64,000 nucleotides of DNA from Glaciecola sp965660815 (GCA_965660815.1 CBFIBG010000022.1:1-64000); one strand, 5' to 3'; numbered from the stretch's first letter, positions 26,651 to 35,371 are shown. The notes: generated by a model not told the origin, from the sequence alone. Numbers and translations: made by a program.

Positions 26651-27588
26651 AGCTTTTCTGCCACTCTTAACACCGAACTTCGAGAGCGCGGATTTTGTTG
26701 CTTCTCTTCTTCCGACGGTTTGATTGCTTTTCCGATGAGCCTTAACTGTTTTGTTTCATCTAAACTACTCTGGGTAATGGGTAATTTAGAAGGGAATTTT
26801 TTGCCTTGGCTTTTTAATTTGAAAAACCGTTTTACCATTCTATCTTCTAAAGAGTGGAAACTAATAACCGCTAGTCGTCCCCCCACTTTTAATACATCTA
26901 CACTTTCGCTTAGACCCAGTTCTAATTGTTTGAGTTCTCCATTTATAAATATACGCACGCCTTGAAACGTTTGGGTAGCAGGATGTTTATGTGGATTTTT
27001 ATTTTTTATCGGTATGGCTTGCTCAACGAGTTTAGCGAATTGTGCAGTGGTTTGGATTGGCTCTATTGCTCTTTGCTCAACTACTGCATGGGCGATGCGA
27101 GTGCCAAACTTCTCTTCACCATACTGCTTGATTACTTTGGCAATTTCCTCGAGACTTGCGCTGTTCAACCAATCGGCTGCACTTATACCAGAACCGGTGT
27201 CCATACGCATATCTAATGGCCCATCGTTTTTGAAGCTAAAACCTCTGCTTGCGTCGTCTAGCTGGGGCGATGACACCCCAATATCCATTAAAATACCATC
27301 AATCGCACCATAGACATTTAAATCGTTAACCACCACCTTTAAATTTGCGAAAGCACAGTGGTGAATACTGAAACGAGGATCATCTAATAATGGTTGTGCA
27401 GCTTGAATTGCATCGCGATCTCGATCCAATGCGATTAGGCGGCCCTTTTCGTTTAATTGTTCTAAGATGGCTCTGCTGTGGCCACCGCGACCGAAAGTGG
27501 CGTCTATGTAAATACCGCTGGGATCAATGCTAAGACCGTTTAAAGATTCACTTAATAAAACGGGCCGGTGTTGGAAGAAATGGCTCAT
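26647..27588 (-). CDS. rsmH: 16S rRNA (cytosine1402-N4)-methyltransferase RsmH
   Basis: RsmH (MraW) methylates N4 of C1402 in the 16S rRNA decoding centre with S-adenosylmethionine. The 313-residue product has the canonical start HRPVLLSESLNGL, the SAM-binding DATFGRGGHSRAIL, LMDIGVSSPQLDD, RGFSFKNDGPLDMRMD and the C-terminal ISFHSLEDRMVKRF. It overlaps mraZ by four bases (ATGA) and ftsL by four bases, so the first three genes of the cluster are coupled. Confidence 0.97.
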   Translation of the reverse strand: MSHFFQHRPVLLSESLNGLSIDPSGIYIDATFGRGGHSRAILEQLNEKGRLIALDRDRDAIQAAQPLLDDPRFSIHHCAFANLKVVVNDLNVYGAIDGILMDIGVSSPQLDDASRGFSFKNDGPLDMRMDTGSGISAADWLNSASLEEIAKVIKQYGEEKFGTRIAHAVVEQRAIEPIQTTAQFAKLVEQAIPIKNKNPHKHPATQTFQGVRIFINGELKQLELGLSESVDVLKVGGRLAVISFHSLEDRMVKRFFKLKSQGKKFPSKLPITQSSLDETKQLRLIGKAIKPSEEEKQQNPRSRSSVLRVAEKL

Positions 27589-28043
27589 AATGAGAAGTCC
27601 TGCAACCTTTCCGTTTGTTCATACTGCCCGGCGTTTTCGATTTGTAGATCCACTTCTATTTGAGCGTTCCAATTTTCTTCAGACCAAATTTCAAACCTGT
27701 TTCGCTGTCCGACCAGCATTATTTCTTTATCAAGTTTGGCGTATTGGCGAAGCGTCGGTGCAATAAGCAACCTGCCGCTTTTATCCATATCGATTTCGTT
27801 TGCATACCCGATAAGCAGTCTTTGGATTCGTCTCTCGTCAGGATTCATGGTGGAGAATTTACTGATTTTCTCTTCGATTATGTCCCATTCGGGAAGTGGG
27901 TAAAGCAGTAAACAAGGTTGCCTATTATCGACAGTACATACCAGCTGTCCCTGGCAATCATCCATTAAGGCTTGACGATATCGTGTGGGTATCGTCAGAC
28001 GACCTTTTGTGTCTAGATTGATTGCATTAGCGCCGCGGAACAT
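27585..28043 (-). CDS. mraZ: Transcriptional regulator MraZ
   Basis: MraZ is a ring-forming DNA-binding protein of the SpoVT/AbrB fold that represses the dcw cluster in E. coli. The 152 residues begin MFRGANAINLDTKGRLTIP and contain the second half-domain motif DKSGRLLIAPTLRQYA, the same length as the E. coli protein. The ATG at 28043 was chosen; a GTG one codon upstream is less likely because the family starts with MFRG. It is the first gene of the cluster, preceded by a sigma70 promoter and GTGGG-type repeats that should be its own operator, so autoregulation is expected. Confidence 0.96.
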   Translation of the reverse strand: MFRGANAINLDTKGRLTIPTRYRQALMDDCQGQLVCTVDNRQPCLLLYPLPEWDIIEEKISKFSTMNPDERRIQRLLIGYANEIDMDKSGRLLIAPTLRQYAKLDKEIMLVGQRNRFEIWSEENWNAQIEVDLQIENAGQYEQTERLQDFSL

Positions 28044-28135
28044 CACCCCTAGCCTTCATTTAATTATTAATAGCTCAAATTTCTTATTTTTTTTATTGTT
28101 GAAACTGGCTACTGTCGATTTAAGGCGAAGCAGAT

Positions 28136-28159
28136 CCCTTTTTCACCACTTTATCCCAC
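28136..28159 (-). promoter_or_regulatory. Probable MraZ operator repeats
   Basis: On the minus strand GTGGG (28155-28159) is followed ten bases later by GTGGT (28145-28149) and then an AAGGG-like copy ending near 28136. MraZ of E. coli is known to bind tandem TGGGN repeats with five-base spacers downstream of its promoter. The first two copies here keep that ten-base period; the third is off by one base. The repeats would fall about +4 to +28 relative to the predicted start. Confidence 0.65.
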
Positions 28160-28169
28160 TTTTTGACAG

Positions 28170-28197
28170 TTTATGTAGAATATTGGGTTCATGTCAA
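28170..28197 (-). promoter_or_regulatory. dcw (mra) promoter
   Basis: TTGACA (28192-28197, minus strand) and CATAAA (28170-28175) are separated by 16 bases. The -35 is a perfect match and the -10 matches four of six positions. Initiation near 28163 would leave a leader of about 120 bases containing the MraZ repeats. This is the only strong promoter seen upstream of the 15-gene block. Confidence 0.7.
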
Positions 28198-28447
28198 GTT
28201 TTTTTACAGCTAATTGTTTAATATTTAGTTAGCAATAATGTCATTTTGAAAATTTAAAAGAGGGATCTATCGAGATATTTTTAATGAAAAGCTCGTTCGA
28301 CTAATTCAAATCTTTGATGTCACGTGCCTATCGCATTGAGCTTCATTGGATGCTTTCACCAAGCATAAGACACTTGTATTTTGGCAGCTATAGTCACTCC
28401 GGCTGAATTTAATAATGTTAGATCAGCAGAAGCAAGATTGAAAACGA

Positions 28448-28476
28448 AGAATGCCAGCATTGATCGCTGGCATTCT
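28448..28476 (-). terminator. Terminator of the SapC-family gene
   Basis: AGAATGCCAGC (28448-28458) and GCTGGCATTCT (28466-28476) form a perfect 11-bp stem with a seven-base loop, 30 bases past the sapC stop. On the minus strand it runs into TTCGTTTTC, an acceptable T-rich tail. Confidence 0.8.
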
Positions 28477-28505
28477 ATAAAAATAAGCGTAGCTTTTAAG
28501 ACTTA

Positions 28506-29279
28506 TTATGCTTGCGGAGGTTGCTCTTGATTGGCAGCTGCGTCTGCACCACCCTGCCTAATTTGAATAGACTGGACTGGATTATCAGTCTTGTTGGACA
28601 GTTCTACTAATCGGTTTAACTGCCCTAGAGATAACATGGTGGAGTAACACGCGCCTAAAAACCCAGCTTTGTGCATGGCTAGAACTTTGTCGTCATCAAG
28701 TGCCACCAATTTCTTTTCATTAACCGCCAATATACCGGTAACGTTGCGCACTTGACCGCTTGTATAAGTTATGCGGATGCTTATTTCTTCAAGCAGGTCA
28801 TTCTCAACAAGTTGTTTAATAAACCTTTGATTTTGTACTTCACTATTGGCTAAATCACCTAAAAACTGCTGTCTATTTTTAAGAAACTCAGTGGGCTCTC
28901 CCTCTTCAGTAAATAGCGGCTGTCCTTCATCAGAAATCAAATCGCTGTTCTCGTCTATAAATACGCCTAGTTTGTCACCATCAGGACGAATATCAAAAGG
29001 ATACCGTTGAATATTTAAAGGGATGTGTGGGCTGTTCCAGCGTTCTTCCGAATAAAAAAGATTTTGGCCAGCTTCGAGACCAAGCATTACAACACTGTGA
29101 ATATTTTTTGTTTTTGGATCTTCAATGAACACAACTGGCATGGAACCAGACAACTGTGCAAACTCTCGGATGGTTGCTGCGGCTAAATGAGTTTTACCTA
29201 CCAAATCAAAGTTAATTTTTGGAACAACTTTTAGCGCGCCGTGCTCGTTTTTATCGAGAGGAATATAATTTATTGCCAT
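28506..29279 (-). CDS. SapC family protein
   Basis: The 257-residue product belongs to the SapC family, named after a Caulobacter gene linked to the S-layer protease region; the biochemical role is not established. Visible family features are FDLVGKTHLAAATIREFAQLSGSMPVVF in segments, a mid-region with YPFDIRPDGDKLGVFID, and a C-terminal helical half. There is no signal peptide. In other Proteobacteria, as I recall, sapC genes often accompany TonB receptors and tryptophan halogenases; neither is present here, and the gene is single with its own terminator. A glutamine/alanine-rich tail closes the protein. A perfect 10-bp inverted repeat (29465-29506) lies about 190 bases upstream. Confidence 0.82.
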   Translation of the reverse strand: MAINYIPLDKNEHGALKVVPKINFDLVGKTHLAAATIREFAQLSGSMPVVFIEDPKTKNIHSVVMLGLEAGQNLFYSEERWNSPHIPLNIQRYPFDIRPDGDKLGVFIDENSDLISDEGQPLFTEEGEPTEFLKNRQQFLGDLANSEVQNQRFIKQLVENDLLEEISIRITYTSGQVRNVTGILAVNEKKLVALDDDKVLAMHKAGFLGACYSTMLSLGQLNRLVELSNKTDNPVQSIQIRQGGADAAANQEQPPQA

Positions 29280-29593
29280 TATTGATTATCTCTTCTTATT
29301 GAATTTGGCTATGTAAGCCTTTAGTTTTTATGTTGATTTTCTGGTAGTTCTGTTAACCATCAACAGCTAAGTTAGATTACTAAACGTAAAGCCTCGCATT
29401 ATCTATTATTCAAGCCTAAAAGTCATCTTCAATTCTCTGATTATGCGATTTCCTAAGAGTCAAATAGCACAAAAGTAACTCCCTAACTGGTGTTTATTTT
29501 GTGCTAAATTAATAAGGCAGAAGTTCAGAGCCACGGCCAAGCTAGCAAAAAATTGCCAAACAGCGTATGGCAATATCATACGCAATATATGAC
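29280..29593. other. 314-base gap between sapC and the hydrolase gene
   Basis: No gene is visible. The gap holds the terminator of the hydrolase gene (29545-29574) and a perfect inverted repeat with arms TAGCACAAAA (29465-29474) and TTTTGTGCTA (29497-29506) around a 22-base centre. The repeat may be an operator or mRNA hairpin for sapC. I see no confident -35/-10 pair. Confidence 0.45.
29545..29574 (-). terminator. Terminator of the alpha/beta hydrolase gene
   Basis: On the minus strand ATTGCCA (29568-29574) pairs with TGGCAAT (29552-29558) across a nine-base loop and is followed by six T residues. It lies about 20 bases past the hydrolase stop, a standard intrinsic terminator. Confidence 0.82.
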
Positions 29594-30715
29594 TCATACA
29601 TGCTCACTAAGAAAGACTTTCAGCATTAGCATCATTTGGTCGTGCACGGGGTTAGCTTTAGGCACTGCGCATCTTTCGTTTATGTTCACTTTGGATTTGT
29701 CAAAATCTAATGTGACTAATTGAATGTTACTCATAGGCAAATCAGCGTGACAGAGATCGTACGATTCATCAATTTTAAACAGGGTATGATTGCCGTCAAT
29801 CGCTTGAGTTAAATGTTCAATCCCGCCAAACAGTGTTACCCTATCTGCTAAAGAGTGAGCAGCGAAAATGGGAATATTAATGTCTTGGTCTTTTTCAAGT
29901 TTGGCTCTGATATCTTTAATAAGATCCATCAATACTAAACCTGAGTAACTTGCTACGGTAGGATATTTATACGGGTGCCCGCCATCTGTTTGGTATTCAC
30001 CATCAAGCCATACCGCAAGTGATTTGATTCCCCATATATTTGACATTGCCTCAGCCGACTTTGATAATTGCAAAGCGCCTGAAAACAAAAGCAGTGCATT
30101 CACCTTTTCAGGATGATGTATCGCATAATGTGTTGCAAACGTCCCACCTGTAGAAAAACCGCCTACTATTACAGGCAGTTCAAGAGAACTTGCAAACGCC
30201 ATAACTTTATCAATATGGGCATACCAGCGACTTAAAAGACGCTCGTCCTGCATATCAAAGTCAGCGTCTTTTTTTCCATGACCCGGCGTCAGAGGAGCAA
30301 TCACTAAATAGCCATCATTTTGCAATTCTTGAGCGATTGAGGCCATAAAAAATGGTGAATCGCTTAATCCATGAAATAAAACGATTACTCCCTGTGGCGT
30401 AGTTTCGGGAGCAAGCATGTATGGACCATTGCCATCGTTTCGAAATGATGACGAGCATATTTGAACACGGTCAGGTTGAGCTCGCGGGCAAACTTCTAAG
30501 GGCTTGATCTCATCTTTGTAGATACTGCTAAAGGCTTCCACATGTTGCTTATTAATCGCAAACGGCTTTGACCCAGAAGCGATTTGAGGCAGAGCGTCTG
30601 ATGAAGTCTTCGATGACGTCTGCACTATTTTTGAAGGTTCTTGAGCCTGCGAATGAGATAAACCAATGTATGCCGATATAAATAAAAAAATAATTACTTT
30701 TTTAATTGTGCGCAT
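29594..30715 (-). CDS. Exported alpha/beta hydrolase, lipase/esterase-like
   Basis: The 373-residue protein begins with a signal peptide (MRTIKKVIIFLFISAYIG, cleavage expected after HSQA), so it probably acts in the periplasm or outside. It has an alpha/beta hydrolase fold: oxyanion region FHGLSDSP, nucleophile serine in GGFSTGG, an acid in HSLADRVT, and a histidine in DLCHADLP. Together these resemble the serine-aminopeptidase/monoacylglycerol-lipase group. The start at 30715 has a GGAG site; an ATG seven codons upstream would disturb the signal peptide. It has its own terminator and is not part of an operon. The substrate cannot be inferred. Confidence 0.8.
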   Translation of the reverse strand: MRTIKKVIIFLFISAYIGLSHSQAQEPSKIVQTSSKTSSDALPQIASGSKPFAINKQHVEAFSSIYKDEIKPLEVCPRAQPDRVQICSSSFRNDGNGPYMLAPETTPQGVIVLFHGLSDSPFFMASIAQELQNDGYLVIAPLTPGHGKKDADFDMQDERLLSRWYAHIDKVMAFASSLELPVIVGGFSTGGTFATHYAIHHPEKVNALLLFSGALQLSKSAEAMSNIWGIKSLAVWLDGEYQTDGGHPYKYPTVASYSGLVLMDLIKDIRAKLEKDQDINIPIFAAHSLADRVTLFGGIEHLTQAIDGNHTLFKIDESYDLCHADLPMSNIQLVTLDFDKSKVNINERCAVPKANPVHDQMMLMLKVFLSEHV

Positions 30716-31019
30716 AAAGCTCCACTTATTATTCATTTAGGGGGATAGCACTGCCCATATTAAAAAGCGCCATAAGTAACTTAAAAAAGACTCAATATTC
30801 GACAGTGTAAAACATCAATTATCTTTATTTAAGCGTTACCATATTAACCTGAGATATTTATTAAACGCCCATACGAATTAACAATATTAGTCAAAACTCA
30901 CTTCATTGTATTGATATCTAATGTCAAGTGACTCGCAACGAATTATCAAATTAAAAAAGAGCATAAAGCTCTTTTTAATTTGTTGACGCGTACAAGGACA
31001 TATTACTGAGGTTATTGAG
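30716..31019. other. 304-base gap between the hydrolase and Prx-Grx genes
   Basis: This is AT-rich upstream sequence of the hydrolase gene on the minus strand. The Prx-Grx terminator (30952-30978) lies at its far end. Two minus-strand TTGAC strings occur (TTGACA around 30921-30926 and TTGACT around 30891-30896) but neither has a well-spaced -10. No ORF is supported. Confidence 0.4.
30952..30978 (-). terminator. Terminator of the Prx-Grx gene
   Basis: AAAAAGAGC (30954-30962) and GCTCTTTTT (30968-30976) form a nine-bp stem with a five-base loop. On the minus strand it ends in a run of six T residues. The symmetric A and T tracts mean it can stop transcription from either side. Confidence 0.82.
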
Positions 31020-31763
31020 TTAGCTGAAGTAGGCTGATAGTTCCTCACTTCCCCCAATAAATTTACCGCCAATAAACACTTGAGGTACAGTATCGCGGCC
31101 ACTCATGGCTTTTAGCGACACTGACGTTGCATCCTGACCTAGCACTATTTCTTCGTATTGTAAGCCCTTTTCAGACAACAGTGCTTTTGCTTTCTTACAA
31201 TACGGACAGTTAGGCTTGGTAAATAAGGCAATTTCTTCTGGTGCTAACTCTCCTGGAGCAACATAGTTTAACATTGTGTCAGCGTCAGATACTTCGAAAG
31301 GGTCGCCTGGCTTATTTGGTTCAATGAACATTTTCTCAACCACTTTATCATTGACTAACATTGAATAACGCCAACTCCTTTTGCCAAATCCCAAGTCTTC
31401 TTTCCCCACTAACATGCCCATGCCCTCGGTAAACTTGCCATTGCCATCCGGCACGACCACAATATTTTCAGCTTCTTGGTCTTCCAACCAAGCGTTCATT
31501 ACGAATGTGTCGTTAACTGAGACGCAGCAAATTGCATCTACACCATGCTTTTTAAACACACCGGCCAACTGATTGTATCGAGGAAGATGAGTAGATGAAC
31601 AAGTTGGAGTAAAAGCACCAGGTAGTGAAAAAACCACCACTTTCTTGCCAGCAAATAATTGCTCTGTAGTGAGTGTTTTCCAATCTTCTCCATCACGAAT
31701 AGGCCAACTTACGTTTGGAACCGTTTGTCCTTCCATATTGGTAGAATCTGCTGGGTGAGTCAT
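31020..31763 (-). CDS. Peroxiredoxin-glutaredoxin fusion (hybrid Prx5)
   Basis: This 247-residue cytoplasmic enzyme reduces peroxides at the expense of glutathione. Residues about 1-165 form a Prx5-type peroxiredoxin with the peroxidatic cysteine C55 in PGAFTPTC. Residues about 175-247 form a glutaredoxin with the C186-P-Y-C189 active site, which recycles the peroxidase. The same fusion is known from Haemophilus and other gammaproteobacteria. The ATG at 31763 has AGGAG five bases upstream. Its promoter region carries an OxyR-like dyad (31788-31835), and oxyR itself lies about 5 kb away, consistent with peroxide induction. It has its own terminator and stands alone. Confidence 0.95.
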   Translation of the reverse strand: MTHPADSTNMEGQTVPNVSWPIRDGEDWKTLTTEQLFAGKKVVVFSLPGAFTPTCSSTHLPRYNQLAGVFKKHGVDAICCVSVNDTFVMNAWLEDQEAENIVVVPDGNGKFTEGMGMLVGKEDLGFGKRSWRYSMLVNDKVVEKMFIEPNKPGDPFEVSDADTMLNYVAPGELAPEEIALFTKPNCPYCKKAKALLSEKGLQYEEIVLGQDATSVSLKAMSGRDTVPQVFIGGKFIGGSEELSAYFS

Positions 31764-31787
31764 AAATGCTCCTAAATTAATTATGTA

Positions 31788-31835
31788 ATAGAAAATAGCT
31801 TCTCAAGTATTGTACAAATATTAGTTATTTTCTAT
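31788..31835 (-). promoter_or_regulatory. Possible OxyR-activated promoter of the Prx-Grx gene
   Basis: ATAGAAAATA (31788-31797) and TATTTTCTAT (31826-31835) are perfect inverted arms 28 bases apart. The distal arm contains ATAG-N7-CTAA on the minus strand, one base from an OxyR half-element (ATAG-N7-CTAT). A TACAAT -10 (31809-31814) lies 17 bases from the position where a -35 should be, and that position is the ATAG itself, the arrangement expected for an activator-dependent promoter. Confidence 0.45.
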
Positions 31836-31853
31836 GCTTGCATTCCAATTAAT

Positions 31854-31890
31854 CACAAAAAAGCCAGAAAACGTATTCTTATTCTGGCTT
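31854..31890 (-). terminator. Terminator after prsR
   Basis: On the minus strand AAGCCAGAA (31882-31890) pairs with TTCTGGCTT (31861-31869) and is followed by a run of T residues down to 31857. The loop is 12 bases. It lies 80 bases past the prsR stop and should end the KAS III-prsK-prsR transcript. Confidence 0.8.
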
Positions 31891-31969
31891 ATTAAATTCA
31901 TTGTATACGTCTTGGTCGATAAAGTACTTGAACTCAGCTTATAATATCTTAAATCTCATCGACTAATGT

Positions 31970-33328
31970 TTAATTTTTTAAATCGTCAAGCTGATACTTG
32001 TCGATTAAAGAATACAACGTCGGACGAGTCACTCCTAACATTTCAGCCGCTTTGGACATGTTTTGTTCGGCCAAATGATACGTCTTTCTGATCGCTCTGC
32101 TTTCGGCTTGTTCTCTCACTTCTCGTAAGTTAAATACTAATTCTTCGTCTTTAGCCGTTGTGTTTAAAAGGCCAAGATCGTCAGCTTCTATATAACTTCC
32201 TTCAGCTAATACTACCGCAGACTTAAGCTTATTTTGTAACTCTCTGATGTTTCCTGGCCAATTGTGATTAAGCATGGCGTTGATAGAATTTTGACTAAAT
32301 CCTTTCACTTTTGAGCCGTATTCTTGCACGTAAATATTTAAGAATGTTTTTGCCAACAGCACAACGTCATCGTCTCTTTCACGTAAAGGAGGGATGAGTA
32401 TATTTATTTCCCCAATCCTATAATACAAATCCTCTCTAAAGGTTTGCTCTTTCACCATAGCCGATAGGTCTCTGTGTGTTGCACATACGACTCTTACATC
32501 GACTGGAATTTCTTGTCTGCCACCCACTCGTTCAATGACGCGCTCTTGCAAGAATCGCAGCATTTTAGCTTGCAATCCGATGGGCATATCACCAATCTCA
32601 TCTAAAAACAGGGTACCGCCCTGAGCCGTTTCTATTTTACCCAGAGTCGTTTTATTTGCTCCGGTAAATGCGCCTTTTTCATACCCAAATAATTCGCTTT
32701 CTAACAAGTTCTCAGGGATAGATGCGCAGTTAATGGCCACAAACGCATTGTCTTTTCTGTGGCTATGTTCATGGATGCTTCTAGCAAACACTTCTTTTCC
32801 GGTGCCGCTTTCTCCTAACAACAGAGTGCTGATATCTGTTTGTGCGATTTTTTCTGCTTTTCGGCTTGCTCCAAACAATGCTTCACTATTTCCGACGATC
32901 CTGCCCATGCTGACTTTAGCTTTTGAAAGCCGTCTGTTTTCAGCCTCAAGTTCGTATAAATTTAGTGCTCGTTCAATAAGCACATTTATTATTTCACTGT
33001 CTATTGGTTTTTGGTAAAAATCGTAAGCCCCTAGTTTTATAGCTTCAAGGGCGTTATCTTTATCGTTGTTGCCGGTAACCACAATTACTTTGGTATGAGA
33101 CGCTAAGGATAAGATTTCTTGCAAAGCCAAAAGCCCTTCAGAAGCATTAGTAGGATCAGGAGGAAGACCCAAATCAAGAGTCACTACTGCCGGTTCGAAT
33201 CTACGTAGTTGAGCGATTGCAGACGGGCGATCAGCCGCATATACAACCTCAAAATCGGTTAACGCCCATTTAAGCTGTTTCTGAATACCTAAGTCGTCAT
33301 CAACTACAAGTACTTTACCCTTACTCAT
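31970..33328 (-). CDS. prsR: Sigma54-activating response regulator PrsR
   Basis: This NtrC-type regulator has a receiver domain (residues 1-120, phosphoacceptor D52), a AAA+ sigma54-activation domain with Walker A GESGTGKE and the GAFTGA loop, and a C-terminal Fis-type helix-turn-helix (MSKAAEMLGVTRPTLYSL). The overall sequence, including the unusual GLPPDPTNASEG loop after the phosphoacceptor, matches the PEP-CTERM/exosortase-associated regulator PrsR. The kinase gene prsK lies six bases upstream. It should control sigma54 promoters of exopolysaccharide or PEP-CTERM genes, none of which are in this window. It is certain to be a sigma54 activator; the PrsR name rests on pairing and similarity. 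Confidence 0.88.
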   Translation of the reverse strand: MSKGKVLVVDDDLGIQKQLKWALTDFEVVYAADRPSAIAQLRRFEPAVVTLDLGLPPDPTNASEGLLALQEILSLASHTKVIVVTGNNDKDNALEAIKLGAYDFYQKPIDSEIINVLIERALNLYELEAENRRLSKAKVSMGRIVGNSEALFGASRKAEKIAQTDISTLLLGESGTGKEVFARSIHEHSHRKDNAFVAINCASIPENLLESELFGYEKGAFTGANKTTLGKIETAQGGTLFLDEIGDMPIGLQAKMLRFLQERVIERVGGRQEIPVDVRVVCATHRDLSAMVKEQTFREDLYYRIGEINILIPPLRERDDDVVLLAKTFLNIYVQEYGSKVKGFSQNSINAMLNHNWPGNIRELQNKLKSAVVLAEGSYIEADDLGLLNTTAKDEELVFNLREVREQAESRAIRKTYHLAEQNMSKAAEMLGVTRPTLYSLIDKYQLDDLKN

Positions 33329-33334
33329 TTCACA

Positions 33335-35365
33335 CTAATCCTGTATTTTTGGAATCGTTAATCTAAACCAACTACCTTCGCCTTCTTGGCTTTTTACTGT
33401 AAGACTGCCACCAAGACTTTCTATATATGTTTTGGCATCGTATGCGCCAACACCCATTCCAGCATTGCCTTTTGTTGTGATAAACGGAGCAAATAATCCA
33501 TCATTAATAAACTCCTGTGACATACCACATCCATCATCCATTATGTCAATAATTACGTTAGTTCGCGTTTCTTCAGTGTTTACATCTATGCTGCCATCTT
33601 GTTTACAGGCTTGTTGTGCATTACTTAAGAGGTTATAAAGGATGTTTGACAGTTTATCGGCATTGATGTCTATAAATATAGGGGCTTGAGCATGATAAGT
33701 TGGTAATGGTGACAAATTTGCGCACTTTTGCGTAATTACGTTAGTAATTAACTTACTGATATCGGTATGTTTCACGCCTGCGCTAGGCTCAATATTTTTG
33801 TCCATAAGTTGTTTGAGCATGTTATCCATTCTTGCTTTTGTATGTTCTAAGGTTTCAAACGTATCGTCGATAAATTCTGGGTTGTTCTTATGTTGTTTTG
33901 CATTGTTTAATAACAGATTGATTTGTGCCAATACATTCTTTAAGTCGTGCACAACAAACGCAGACATTCTATTAAAAGCAGCAAATTGAGCATTTTCGGC
34001 TAATGCTTTAGAAGCTTCTGCTTGTATCATAAAGCTGGTAATTTGTTCGGTGATGGCGGACAAGTAATCTCTTAATTCCCAGTTTAACGCACGCTTATCC
34101 ATAGATTCAGCATTTAACAGTACCATACCCCACAGACTTTGCTTATTAAACACTGGTAGTATAATTTGGAAGTTGCAATCTTGAATAATGGCGTTTCTTT
34201 TAGCTAGCTCTTCGTACAATTCTGGTTTGATTCGCATTTCATCACAGTCAATAATCCAAGCTTTAGATTGCAAAAACGCTTTAAAATCGTCTAAATACTG
34301 GTAAGGAATATTGAGTTCATGGTCTTGGGTGGAAGATGAGGCGACTATGTTGATATCTCCTCCTTGAGTTTTAACAAGTGCCCCTTGATCGTATTTTATA
34401 CATTGCATCCAGGCGCCAAGCGCTGTCTTGTAGACGGTCTGCATATTATCGTTTTCAACGGCCAGTGTTTTAGTTAAGTTGACCCACTCAACTCGATAGT
34501 CAAACTGATTTGCATAGAAGTTTTTGGTAATAAATACCTTAACTCGCGTTCTAAATTCGTGGGACAAGAACAAACTCAGTAGCAATGCAATGGCAACAAG
34601 GAATAAAGCTAACTGAATGGGCGCGCTCCAATCTCCACCGAAGTACTGAACCAGGTAGCCAAGTAATGCCATGACAACCAAATAAGCGCCAGAGAGCATC
34701 AACAAAGTGCTATGTGTCACTACTTCTCTGGACACAAAAATGTCTATTCCCCAGTGTTGAATTCGCCGGATTGCTAACACTAAGAAAGGCAGCATAGCCA
34801 AAAAAACAAACCCCCGAGCCGCAAAAAAGGCAAAATTCAATTGATTCACCATGGCTGCATTTGCATATGTGAAAAAATCAAAGGTAGACAAAGATGCTAA
34901 ATAGATAACTAAAGGTTTATATTCCCACTTCTGTTTGGCTGATTGACGATAGACTTGCTCTAAAATCACTAACATTTGGATTGTGGTAAGGGTTAATGCC
35001 AAATGCTTGAGGTTGCTAGAAATCGGCAAAAATGTAATGGTCAATATTGAGACTGTCGGCAGGACCAAAATAATTAACGTGATCGGTCGTTTAAGGAGTG
35101 CCCAAAGAGACGAGAACTGGTTTTGCAGGCATGCGGCTAAGAATAATGTCCAAATCCAAAGTCTTACGCCATCAATGAGGGCATATTGACGAATATTAGT
35201 CAACAGCCCTAGTGATTGAATTTGCAACACCGCCCATCCGATGGTGACCAAAGTTGCGGTGATAAGTAGCAACTTGGCTAGACCTTTTTTGCGTACTACA
35301 AGCATCAGAAATACTAGGCATAAATATCCTAATGCAGTTAATCCATAACCTATGTCAAATAGCAA
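33335..35365 (-). CDS. prsK: Membrane histidine kinase PrsK
   Basis: The 676-residue sensor has a long hydrophobic N-terminal part (about residues 1-270, many membrane helices and no large periplasmic loop), a GAF-like domain (about 300-450), and a kinase core with VVHDLKNVLAQ as the phosphorylation-site motif and an HATPase domain (NILYNLLSNAQQA, DDGCGMS, GMGVGAY). This is the layout of PrsK, the kinase linked to PEP-CTERM/exosortase systems. The start is TTG (35363-35365) with an AAGG site; the upstream in-frame stop is the end of the ketoacyl synthase gene only six bases before, so no other start is possible nearby. The signal it senses is unknown. Confidence 0.87.
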   Translation of the reverse strand: MLFDIGYGLTALGYLCLVFLMLVVRKKGLAKLLLITATLVTIGWAVLQIQSLGLLTNIRQYALIDGVRLWIWTLFLAACLQNQFSSLWALLKRPITLIILVLPTVSILTITFLPISSNLKHLALTLTTIQMLVILEQVYRQSAKQKWEYKPLVIYLASLSTFDFFTYANAAMVNQLNFAFFAARGFVFLAMLPFLVLAIRRIQHWGIDIFVSREVVTHSTLLMLSGAYLVVMALLGYLVQYFGGDWSAPIQLALFLVAIALLLSLFLSHEFRTRVKVFITKNFYANQFDYRVEWVNLTKTLAVENDNMQTVYKTALGAWMQCIKYDQGALVKTQGGDINIVASSSTQDHELNIPYQYLDDFKAFLQSKAWIIDCDEMRIKPELYEELAKRNAIIQDCNFQIILPVFNKQSLWGMVLLNAESMDKRALNWELRDYLSAITEQITSFMIQAEASKALAENAQFAAFNRMSAFVVHDLKNVLAQINLLLNNAKQHKNNPEFIDDTFETLEHTKARMDNMLKQLMDKNIEPSAGVKHTDISKLITNVITQKCANLSPLPTYHAQAPIFIDINADKLSNILYNLLSNAQQACKQDGSIDVNTEETRTNVIIDIMDDGCGMSQEFINDGLFAPFITTKGNAGMGVGAYDAKTYIESLGGSLTVKSQEGEGSWFRLTIPKIQD

Positions 35366-35371
35366 CTTGTA

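Larger units (their letters stand above)
28044..28505. other. 462-base gap upstream of mraZ
   Basis: The gap holds the dcw promoter, the MraZ boxes and, at its far end, the terminator of the SapC-family gene (listed separately). The remaining stretch, about 28200-28445, shows no ORF with a ribosome site and no further clear signal. Confidence 0.5.

Noticed and set aside
33185..33205. GGTTCGAATC string resembling a tRNA T-arm
   Set aside because: It lies inside the prsR coding region and no acceptor, D or anticodon arms can be placed around it.
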